A stretch of 8,983 nucleotides of DNA from an uncultured Arenimonas sp. GTDB taxonomy: Bacteria; Pseudomonadota; Gammaproteobacteria; Xanthomonadales; Xanthomonadaceae. The position numbers were made by a program, and so were the translations under genes. Positions within the stretch are counted from its first letter, which is position 1; every line of letters starts with the position of its first letter. A model generated the notes under the pieces. That model had not been told where the DNA came from and made no database searches. It saw only the letters and a list, made by a program, of their open reading frames with translations. The DNA lies in the NCBI GenBank assembly GCA_946480565.1, contig CAMLKR010000090.1, positions 1-8,983 of the forward strand, in the 5' to 3' direction. This document shows positions 1-6,600 of the stretch, in pieces.

Positions 1-410
1 AGCAGCAGCAGGCCGGTGGTGTTGATGTCGAGGCGGCCGACGGCGATCCAGCGCGCGCCCTTGAGGCGCGGCAGGGACTCGAACACGGTCGGGCGGCCCT
101 CGGGGTCTTCGCGGGTGGTGACTTCGCCCTCGGGCTTGTTGTACAGCAGCACGCTGGCCGGTTCGGTCAGCGCCGTGGCCACGAAGGTCTTGCCATCGAG
201 GTCGATGCGGTCGCCGCCCCTCACCGACTGCCCGGTCTGGGCCACGGCGCCGTTGACCTTCACCAGGCCCTGGGCGATGCGTTCCTCGAGCGCGCGGCGC
301 GAGCCCAGGCCGGCCTGGGCGAGCACCTTGTGCAGGCGCTCCTCGACCCTGGCGGCGGGCTCGCTGCCCTTGACGCGCAGCGAGAGGGTTTTCTTGATCT
401 TGTCGCTCAT
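1..410 (-). CDS. rluB: 23S rRNA pseudouridine synthase RluB, N-terminal part (cut by window edge)
   Basis: RluB converts a uridine of 23S rRNA (U2605 in E. coli) to pseudouridine in the cytoplasm. The first 136 codons are present; the rest lies beyond position 1. Reading from the ATG at 410, residues about 25-70 form an S4 RNA-binding domain (RLHKVLAQAGLGSRRALEE, then GLVKVNGAV). The RsuA/RluB-type catalytic domain follows, opening with VLLYNKPEGEVTT (about 87-99) and reaching GRLDINTTGLLL (about 125-136), where D128 matches the catalytic aspartate of the family. The start is supported by a GGAG ribosome-binding site at 419-422, 8 bases upstream, and by the TAATG junction in which the scpB stop shares one base with this ATG, which implies translational coupling. 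Assignment to RluB rather than RluE or RsuA rests on the motif context and on the position directly after scpB. Confidence 0.93.
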   Translation of the reverse strand, partial: MSDKIKKTLSLRVKGSEPAARVEERLHKVLAQAGLGSRRALEERIAQGLVKVNGAVAQTGQSVRGGDRIDLDGKTFVATALTEPASVLLYNKPEGEVTTREDPEGRPTVFESLPRLKGARWIAVGRLDINTTGLLL

Positions 411-1159
411 TACTTCTGCTCCGGCTCGGCGTCTTCGCCGGCCTCTGGATGGGAATGCGCAGTCGTCGTCTCGACGGTGCGGTCGTCTTGCGTCTGGTCA
501 TCGGCCTCGTCGGCCGAATCCTCGTTCTGGTCTTCGTTTTCGCCGTCGGCCACGTCGTCCAGGCTGGCGGCGAGCGCCGCGCTGGCCACGCCGGCGGGCG
601 CGACGTCGAAGGGCAGCTGCGGTTCAAGCTCGGGGATGTCCTTGAGCTCGGCCAGCGGCGGCAGTTCGTCCAGGCTCTTGAGCCCGAAATAGTCCAGGAA
701 GGCCTTGGTGGTGCCGAACAGCTCCGGGCGGCCGGGCACGTCGCGGTGGCCGACCGAGCGGATCCACTCGCGCTCCTCCAGCATCTTGATCATGTTGGCG
801 TTGACGCTGACGCCGCGGATCTGTTCGATCTCGCCGCGCGTGATCGGCTGGCGGTAGGCGATGAGCGCCAGCGTTTCCAGGGTCGCGCGGGTGTACTTGG
901 TCTGGCGTTCGGTCCACAGGCGCGCGACCCAGCCGTGCACGTCGGCCTTGACCTGGAAGCGGAAGCCCGAGGCCACCTCGACCAGCTCGACGCCGCGGTC
1001 GGCGCAGGCCTCGCGCAGGTCGGCGAGCGCCTGTTCGATCGCGCCCGGCGGCGCCGGTTCGTCCTCGGGAAAGAGTCCGGCCAGCTGGGCCAGGGTGAGC
1101 GGCTGCGGGGCGGCCAGCAGGGCGGCCTCGACGATCTGTCGGATCAGGGTCTGGTCCAT
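410..1159 (-). CDS. scpB: Segregation and condensation protein B (ScpB)
   Basis: ScpB is the winged-helix (kite) subunit of the SMC-ScpA-ScpB condensin; a dimer binds the middle of the ScpA kleisin. The 249-residue product has the first winged-helix region at about 1-80 and the second at about 90-165. The family hallmark runs from TLETLALIAYRQPITRGEIE (about 93-112) into IRGV and then GRPELFGTTKAFLDYFGL (about 143-160). After about residue 200 comes an acidic, low-complexity tail: 20 of the last 49 residues are Asp or Glu, against one Arg and one Lys. The core to about residue 175 matches usual ScpB size; the tail is extra and probably disordered. The ATG at 1159 lies 22 bp after the scpA stop with no strong Shine-Dalgarno, so coupling to scpA is likely. 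Its stop overlaps the rluB start by one base. Confidence 0.96.
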   Translation of the reverse strand: MDQTLIRQIVEAALLAAPQPLTLAQLAGLFPEDEPAPPGAIEQALADLREACADRGVELVEVASGFRFQVKADVHGWVARLWTERQTKYTRATLETLALIAYRQPITRGEIEQIRGVSVNANMIKMLEEREWIRSVGHRDVPGRPELFGTTKAFLDYFGLKSLDELPPLAELKDIPELEPQLPFDVAPAGVASAALAASLDDVADGENEDQNEDSADEADDQTQDDRTVETTTAHSHPEAGEDAEPEQK

Positions 1160-1181
1160 GGATTCGCGGGTTGGAGTGGAC

Positions 1182-2087
1182 TTACGCGGCCGGCGCGTCG
1201 GCGCCGTCCGAGGTCGGTTCGGGAAGTTCGATGTCGGCCGGCTCGCCGTCGCCGGCGGCCAGGGACTTCACGTAGATAGGCGCCAGCGGCGCTTCCTGCA
1301 CGATCTCGAGCAGCTGTTCCTTGGCCAGCTCGAGGATGGACAGGAAGGTGACCACGACGCCCAGCCGGCCTTCCTCGGCATTGAACAGGGTCTCGAAACC
1401 GTGGAACTGGCCGTCGCCCAGCTTGCCCAGCACCTCGCCCATGCGCTGGCGCACGCTGAGCGCCTCGCGCCTGATCGCGTGGTGGGTGAACAGCTCGGCG
1501 CGCTTGAGCACGTCGCGCAGGGCCAGCAGCATCTCGCGCAGGTCCACCGGCGGCGGCACCTTGGCCACGGTCCGTTCGGGCACGTGGGCGTGCACCACGG
1601 TGGTGTCGCGGTCCAGGCGGTCCAGGCCGTCGATGTCCTCGGCGGCCTTCTTGAAGCGCTCGTATTCCTGCAGCCTGCGCACCAGCTCGGCGCGCGGGTC
1701 GCCCTCGACGCCTTCCTCGGCCGGCGGGCGCGGCAGCAGCATGCGCGACTTGATCTCGGCCAGGATCGCGGCCATGACCAGGTATTCGGCCGCCAGCTCG
1801 AAGCGCAGCTCCTGCATCACTTCGATGTAGTCCACGTACTGCCGGGTGATCTCGGCGACCGGGATGTCCAGGATGTTCAGGTTCTGCCGGCGGATCAGGT
1901 AGAGCAGCAGGTCCAGCGGACCCTCGAAGGCCTCGAGGATGACTTCCAGCGCGTCCGGCGGGATGTACAGGTCCTGGGGCATCTGCAGCACCGGCTGGCC
2001 CAGGACCATCGCCAGCGGCATTTCCTGCTGCTGGGGCTGGACGGGAAAGGCCGGGTGCTCCGCTTCGGGCGCGGTGTTGTCGCTCAT
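1182..2087 (-). CDS. scpA: Segregation and condensation protein A (ScpA, kleisin)
   Basis: ScpA is the kleisin that bridges the two SMC heads and carries ScpB, closing the condensin ring around DNA. The 301-residue product shows the N-terminal SMC-neck-binding signature EAFEGPLDLLLYLIRR (about 52-67), then ILDIPVAEITRQYVDYI (about 72-88) and YLVMAAILAEIKSRMLLP (about 102-119). The central region (about 120-195) is charged and more variable and is where ScpB binds in known homologues. The C-terminal winged helix (about 205-275), with VVVTFLSILELAKEQLLEI, contacts the SMC cap. About 50 residues precede the FEGPLDLLL motif; that is longer than in Bacillus, but the PQDLYIPPDALEV stretch resembles gammaproteobacterial ScpA as I recall it. 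No clear Shine-Dalgarno precedes the ATG at 2087, so a slightly downstream start (Met23 or Met27) cannot be excluded. It lies 82 bp after yciO and 22 bp before scpB. Confidence 0.96.
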   Translation of the reverse strand: MSDNTAPEAEHPAFPVQPQQQEMPLAMVLGQPVLQMPQDLYIPPDALEVILEAFEGPLDLLLYLIRRQNLNILDIPVAEITRQYVDYIEVMQELRFELAAEYLVMAAILAEIKSRMLLPRPPAEEGVEGDPRAELVRRLQEYERFKKAAEDIDGLDRLDRDTTVVHAHVPERTVAKVPPPVDLREMLLALRDVLKRAELFTHHAIRREALSVRQRMGEVLGKLGDGQFHGFETLFNAEEGRLGVVVTFLSILELAKEQLLEIVQEAPLAPIYVKSLAAGDGEPADIELPEPTSDGADAPAA

Positions 2088-2126
2088 CGGATGCTCATGG
2101 CAATCGGTGGTGCTCTCATCGAGCGG

Positions 2127-2140
2127 GGCCCCTCCGGGCC
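2127..2140. other. Small GC hairpin in the yciO-scpA gap
   Basis: The 82-bp gap between yciO and scpA (2088-2169) holds a short perfect inverted repeat, GGCCC at 2127-2131 and GGGCC at 2136-2140, with a 4-base loop. No T-run follows on either strand, so it is not a typical intrinsic terminator. It could slow polymerase or protect an RNA end between the two genes. I see no convincing -10/-35 pair for scpA here. Hairpins this short are common by chance at this GC content. Confidence 0.25.
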
Positions 2141-2169
2141 GGGATGGTGCGGAACACGTGCGGATCGGA

Positions 2170-2796
2170 CTAGAGGGCCACCGGGTGGAAACCCTGGCGC
2201 ACCACCACGGGCTGGTCGCCCGTGCAGTCCACGATGCTGGTGGGGCCGGGCTCGCAGTCCTCGGCGTCCAGCATCACATCGGCCCAGCGCAACCAGCGCT
2301 CGGCTACCCCCTCGGCCTCGTGGCTGGTCGGATGCGGGTCATCCGGCAGCACCAGGCTGGTCGACAGCAAGGGCTCACCCATCGCTTCCAGCAAGGCCCT
2401 GGCGACCACGTGGTCGGGCAGGCGTATGCCGATGTCGCGGCGTTTGCTGCGGCCGCTGTTCTTGATGCGCTTGGGCAGGTCCGCGGAGGCCGGAAGGATG
2501 AAGGTGCAGGGTCCGGGGGTCAGCGATCGCATCAGCCGGAAGGCCGGATCGTCGAGCCGGGCCAGGCGGCCGGCCTCACTCAATTGCCGACAGAGTAAGG
2601 TGAAAGGGTGCTTGCTGTCCAGTTCGCGCAGGCGCTGCACGCGCTCTTCCGCCTCCTTGCCGTTCAGGGACCAGACCAGGGAGTAGCCCGCGTCGGTGGG
2701 CAGCAGGGCGAGGCCGCCCGCCCTCAGGATGGCCGCGGCTTTTTCGATCAGCCGGGCCTGCGGGTTGACGGGATGGACGCTGAGACGTTCGGACAT
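2170..2796 (-). CDS. yciO: YciO, Sua5/YrdC-fold protein
   Basis: This is a 208-residue YrdC-fold protein. The wider family (TsaC/Sua5) makes threonylcarbamoyl-AMP from threonine, bicarbonate and ATP for the tRNA t6A modification, but the sequence fits the YciO branch. It begins like E. coli YciO ([15 protein letters not shown], about 6-20), continues with [14 protein letters not shown] (about 27-40), K62-[24 protein letters not shown] (about 86-101), [13 protein letters not shown] (about 141-153) and PTSIVD (185-190), and ends with PVVVRQG. The STS-x-N element of true TsaC/Sua5 is replaced by STSLVLPDD, and the KxRP element by KHPFTLL; these are YciO features. Length matches YciO (about 206). 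It is the first gene of the minus-strand run and starts 40 bp from the divergent yciI. No good Shine-Dalgarno lies before the ATG (a GAAGG is about 16 bases away). Automated pipelines may call it threonylcarbamoyl-AMP synthase; its true substrate is uncertain. Confidence 0.88.
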   Translation of the reverse strand: MSERLSVHPVNPQARLIEKAAAILRAGGLALLPTDAGYSLVWSLNGKEAEERVQRLRELDSKHPFTLLCRQLSEAGRLARLDDPAFRLMRSLTPGPCTFILPASADLPKRIKNSGRSKRRDIGIRLPDHVVARALLEAMGEPLLSTSLVLPDDPHPTSHEAEGVAERWLRWADVMLDAEDCEPGPTSIVDCTGDQPVVVRQGFHPVAL

Positions 2797-2836
2797 CCGG
2801 CTATCATGCAGGCCTTCGCATCAATGGCCCAGCCCC
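2797..2836. promoter_or_regulatory. Compact divergent control region between yciO and yciI
   Basis: Only 40 bp separate the two divergent start codons. On the plus strand TATCAT at 2802-2807 is a fair sigma70 -10 element that would start the yciI-bolA transcript near 2814; no good -35 is seen at 16-18 bp upstream. On the minus strand the same bases read ATGATA just 5 bp from the yciO ATG, so they could not serve as an ordinary -10 for an mRNA containing that start codon. Neither gene has a clear Shine-Dalgarno, so leaders are probably very short. The -10 call is by eye and unproven. Confidence 0.4.
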
Positions 2837-3136
2837 ATGTGGTATCTGATCCACGGCATCGACCATCCCAATTCGCTCGAAGGCCGCAAGGCCGCGCGCC
2901 CGGCCCATCTGGCGCGGCTCGAGGCTTTGCGCGACCAGGGCCGGCTGAAGCTGGCCGGTCCGCTGCCGGCCATCGATGCCGAAGAGCCGGGCCCGGCCGG
3001 TTTCACCGGCAGCGTGATCGTGGCCGAGTTCGCTTCGCTGCAGGACGCGCGCGCCTGGGCCGACGCCGATCCCTATGTCGCGGCCGGTGTCTACGCGCGC
3101 GTCGACATCCGTCCGTTCAAGCCGGTGCTGCCGTGA
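2837..3136 (+). CDS. yciI: YciI family protein
   Basis: YciI proteins are small ferredoxin-like (dimeric alpha+beta barrel) proteins with a buried His-Asp pair that suggests an enzyme, but the reaction in cells is not established. The 99-residue product matches E. coli YciI in length and along its whole sequence: [17 protein letters not shown] at the start, [11 protein letters not shown] (21-31), [13 protein letters not shown] (35-47), [12 protein letters not shown] (54-65) and [13 protein letters not shown] (74-86). H24 and D78 are the likely conserved pair. The ATG at 2837 is chosen because MWYLI aligns with the family N terminus and no in-frame ATG lies closely upstream; the Shine-Dalgarno is poor. 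Its TGA stop is embedded in the GTGA overlap with bolA, so the two are probably translated together. Confidence 0.93.
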   Translation: MWYLIHGIDHPNSLEGRKAARPAHLARLEALRDQGRLKLAGPLPAIDAEEPGPAGFTGSVIVAEFASLQDARAWADADPYVAAGVYARVDIRPFKPVLP

Positions 3137-3417
3137 GCCTGCCGCGCGAACAGCGCCCGGCGGCGATCCGGGCGGCGCTGGAGGCGGCCCTGCAGCCGCT
3201 GGCGCTCGAGGTCGTGGACGAAAGCCACAAACACGCCGGCCACGCCGGCGCCCGCGACGGACGCGGCCATTTCGCGGTCCACATCGTCAGCGAGGCCTTC
3301 GCCGGCCTGGCGCCCCTGGCCCGGCACCGCCGGGTCTACGCAGCCCTGGGCGCGATGATGGACACTGACATCCACGCCCTGTCGATCCAGGCCCGGACGC
3401 CCGCCGAAGCGGGCTGA
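3133..3417 (+). CDS. bolA: BolA family protein
   Basis: BolA proteins pair with monothiol glutaredoxins to bind or transfer 2Fe-2S clusters; E. coli BolA also acts as a stress-responsive regulator of cell shape. The product is 94 residues from a GTG start. It shows [15 protein letters not shown] (about 23-37), a variable Gly-rich loop, [12 protein letters not shown] (45-56), the helix-turn-helix-like [14 protein letters not shown] (63-76) and IHALSIQA (80-87). H65 of the RHR motif is the invariant His that serves as a cluster ligand in BolA-glutaredoxin complexes; H34 or H37 could be the second ligand. VVDESHKH places it in the BolA clade rather than IbaG. The GTG overlaps the yciI stop by 4 bases; no better in-frame start exists and the N terminus fits. 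It is slightly shorter than E. coli BolA (105), lacking the C-terminal tail. Confidence 0.93.
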   Translation: MSLPREQRPAAIRAALEAALQPLALEVVDESHKHAGHAGARDGRGHFAVHIVSEAFAGLAPLARHRRVYAALGAMMDTDIHALSIQARTPAEAG

Positions 3418-3420
3418 AGT

Positions 3421-3449
3421 CCTCCCGCCGAAGGCCGGGGCGGGGGAGG
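3421..3449 (+). terminator. GC-rich hairpin after bolA, possible terminator
   Basis: Four bases after the bolA stop, CCTCCCGCC (3421-3429) can pair with GGCGGGGGAGG (3439-3449), with a 2-base G bulge and a 9-base loop. It sits between the end of bolA and the smc promoter, where a terminator would be expected. No U-tract follows (the next bases are CCGGGCGCCCC), so if it terminates it is not by the classical mechanism. It may be a pause or 3'-end-stabilising structure instead. Confidence 0.3.
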
Positions 3450-3468
3450 CCGGGCGCCCCTTGGCCGC

Positions 3469-3477
3469 TGGTATACT
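3469..3477 (+). promoter_or_regulatory. Extended -10 promoter for the smc-zipA-ligA unit
   Basis: TGGTATACT at 3469-3477 is a TGn extended -10 with a near-consensus hexamer TATACT (3472-3477). No recognisable -35 lies 16-18 bp upstream (about 3449-3454 reads GCCGGG), which is acceptable for an extended -10 promoter. The start of transcription would be near 3484, giving an untranslated leader of about 150 nt before the smc ATG. In a region this GC-rich the AT-rich hexamer stands out. It is the strongest promoter candidate in the window. Confidence 0.6.
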
Positions 3478-3483
3478 GCCCTC

Positions 3484-3635
3484 CGGCCGCGTGACGGGGA
3501 CCGCGCTCTGCCATTGGAATCAATCACTTGGCAAGGGCTGCGGAACCGTTCGCGAGCTTCCCCTGGACCCTGCGGCGGTGCGTGAAGACGCGCCGGTGCC
3601 GGCCGGCTCGACCGGCTGCTTGAGAACCCCGACGA
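3484..3635 (+). promoter_or_regulatory. Long structured 5' leader of smc
   Basis: About 150 nt lie between the predicted transcription start and the smc ATG. The leader contains a nested inverted repeat at 3509-3533: TGCC pairs with GGCA, and inside it ATTG (3513-3516) pairs with CAAT (3521-3524) around a GAAT loop, with a 5-base bulge on the 3' side. A second small hairpin, GCCGG (3602-3606) with CCGGC (3612-3616), ends 19 bases before the start codon. The Shine-Dalgarno of smc is weak (TGAGAA at 3621-3626). I recognise no known riboswitch and see no credible small gene here. Confidence 0.35.
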
Positions 3636-6600
3636 ATGCGCCTTTCCACGATCAAGCTGTCCGGCTTCAAATCCTTCGTTGACCCCACGGTGCTGCACCT
3701 GCCGACCAACATGACCGGCGTGGTCGGTCCCAATGGTTGCGGCAAGTCGAACATCATCGACGCGGTGCGCTGGGTGATGGGCGAAAGTTCGGCCAGCCGC
3801 CTGCGCGGCGATTCGCTGACCGACGTGATCTTCTCCGGCTCGTCCTCGCGCAAGCCGGTCAGCCAGGCCCAGGTGGAGCTGATCTTCGACAATTCCGAGG
3901 GCAGCATCGGCGGCGAGTACGCGCGTTACGCCGAAATCTCGGTCAAGCGCTCGGTCAGCCGCGACGGCCAGAGCAACTACTACCTCAACGGCGCACGCTG
4001 CCGCCGCCGCGACATCACCGACCTGTTCCTGGGCACCGGCCTGGGCGCGCGCAGCTATTCGATCATCGAGCAGGGAATGATTTCCCAGATCATCGAGGCC
4101 CGGCCCGAGGACCTGCGCGTCTACCTGGAGGAGGCCGCCGGCATCTCCAAGTACAAGGAGCGCCGCAAGGAAACCGAATCGCGCATCAAGGGCACCCGCG
4201 AGAACCTCGAACGCCTGAACGACCTGCGCGAGGAGGTGGACAAGCAGCTCGAACACCTCAAGCGCCAGGCCCGCGCCGCCGAGCAGTACCAGGCCCTGCA
4301 GGCCGAGCGTTTGAACAAGGACGCCCAGCTCAAGGCGCTGGAATTCCGCCGTTACGACGCCGACCTCAAGGCCCTGCACGACTCGCTGACCCAGGACGAG
4401 ATCAAGCTGCAGTCCCTGCTGGCCGACCAGCGCCAGGCCGAGGCCCAGATCGAGGCCTGCCGCGGCCAGCACGGCGAGGCCAGCGAACGCCTGGGCCGCG
4501 CCCAGGCCGAGGTCTACCGCGTCGGCGGCGAACTGGCCCGCATCGAGCAGCAGATCCAGCACCAGAAGGAACTGCGCCAGCGACTGGAAACCGCACGCGC
4601 CGAAGCCGACGCCGCCTTCGCCCAGATCGGCGAACACATCAGCGGCGACGAGCGCCAGATGGCCGAGCTGCACAACGCCATCGCCGCCGCCGACCCGAAG
4701 CTTGAGGCGCTGCGCGCCGAGGACGCCGGCCGCCAGGAGTCGTTGAAGGCCGCGGAAAGCGCGCTGCAGGACTGGCAGCAGCGCTGGGACACCTATGCCA
4801 AGGCGCAGGCCGAGGCCGCGCGCTGGGCCGAGGTCGAGCGCACCAAGATCGAATACCTGGAAAAGCAGGCGCTCGAGGCCGGCCGTCGCCGGGAGGCCCT
4901 GGCCAACGAACGCAGCGGCCTGGACACCGCCGCCATCACCGAGGCCCTGGCCCGCCTCACCGCCGACCACGACGGCCAGAAGACCGGCCTCGATGGCCTC
5001 GGCGAGACGCTGGAACAACGCAAGGCCGCGCTGACCGCGCTGCAGGAGCAGCAGCGCCAGCAGCAGTCCGAACTCGCCGATGTCCGCAAGCAGGGCCAGG
5101 CCGCGCGCGGCCGCCTGTCCTCGCTGGAGGCACTGCAGCACGCCGCGCTGGGCCAGGAGAAGAACGTCGCCCTGGACTGGCTCAAGGCCCAGGGCATCGC
5201 CGACAACGCCCGCCTGGGCGAGGCGCTGCAGGTCGAGGCCGGCTGGGAGACCGCGGTCGAGACCGTACTCGGCAGCCTGCTCGAAGCGGTCACCGTGGAC
5301 GCGCCGGCCGACTGGCTGGACGCGCTGGCCAGCCTGGGCCAGGGCCGAGTCGCCCTGGTCAGCGGCGAAAGCCGCGGCCTCCAGGTGCCCACCGGTTCGC
5401 TGGCGGCCAAGGTGCAGGGTCCCGACGCAGTGCGCCGGCTCCTGGCGAACATCCACGCGGCTGACGACGCGGCCGCGGCGCGCGCCGTGCCGCTGGGCGA
5501 GGGCGAGGCCGTCATCACCCGCGGCGGCGAATGGCTGGGCGGCGGCTGGCTGCGCGTGCTGCGCAGCGGCGACGCCCACCAGGGCGCCCTGGCCCGCGAG
5601 CGCGAGATCCAGTCGCTGCGCGCCGAGATCGAGGCGCTGGCCAGGAAGGAAACCCAGCTCAACGAAGGCCTGACGGCGATGCGCGACCGGCTGCTCGAAG
5701 CCGAGCAGCATCGCGAGGACGCCCAGCGCGCGCTGTACCTGGCGCACCGCAGCGTGTCCGAGCTCGCCGGCCAGCTGCAGGGGCAGAAGAGCCGGCTCGA
5801 GTCGGCCCAGGCCCGCGTGGCCCGCATCGACGGCGAACTCGCCACCCTCGGCACCACGCTGGAAGAGTCGCAGACCAATGCCCGCGAGGCCCGCGGCCGC
5901 CTGGAGCAGGCGGTGGCGAAGATGGGCGACCTGGAGGCCGAACGCCAGCGCCTGGACGTGGAACGCCGTACCTTGGGCGAACAGCGCGACGCCGCCCGCA
6001 ACGCCGCACGCGAGGCGCGCGAGGCCGCGCACCAGCTGGCGCTGTCGCTGGAATCGCAGCGCGCCCGCGTGGTCGCGCTCAGCCAGTCGCTGGCGCGCAT
6101 GGGCAACCAGAAGGCCCAGCTCGAGGTGCGCCTGAACGAGCTCGTCGCCCAGCTCGCCGACGGCGACGCGCCGGTGGTCGCCCTGCAGGCCGAGCGCCAG
6201 GCGGCGCTGGACCAGCGCGTGATCGTCGAGAAGGACCTGGCCGCCGCGCGTTCGAGCGTGGACGGCATCGAGGCCGAGATGCGCGGCTATGAACAGACGC
6301 GACAGCAGCGCGACCAGCAGGCCCTGGCCCAGCGCGAGGCGATCGGCCAGCGCCGCATGCAGGAGCAGGCGCTGAGCCTGCGCGCCGGCCAGCTGTCGGA
6401 AGCGGTGGTCGCCGCCGGCCTGGTGCTGGAGGACGTGCTGGCCTCGCTGCCGGAGAAGGCCGACCTGGAAGGCTGGCAGAAGAACCTGGCCGACATCGAC
6501 GCCAAGATGCGCCGCCTGGAGCCGGTCAACCTGGCCGCGATCCAGGAGTACGGCGAACAGAGCGAGCGCAAGACCTATCTCGATGCCCAGAACGCCGACC

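Noticed and set aside
449..2598. Long plus-strand open frames opposite scpB, scpA and yciO.
   Set aside because: They are antisense shadows of well-recognised genes in GC-rich DNA; their products are Arg/His/Gly-rich with no recognisable domain and no ribosome-binding sites.
2696..2836. An N-terminal extension of yciI into the divergent yciO gene.
   Set aside because: The frame is open, but the YciI family begins at the MWYLI sequence from 2837 and the extension has no family similarity.
3461..3682. A 73-codon plus-strand frame through the smc promoter and leader, possibly starting at a GTG at 3491.
   Set aside because: It overlaps the promoter and the first 47 bases of smc, lacks a ribosome-binding site, and the product resembles nothing I know. 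A leader peptide is not excluded but is unsupported.
4793..6268. A roughly 490-codon minus-strand open frame inside smc, rich in Ser/Arg/Ala.
   Set aside because: Composition is the usual out-of-frame reading of a high-GC coiled-coil gene; no motif, no start signal, fully within smc.
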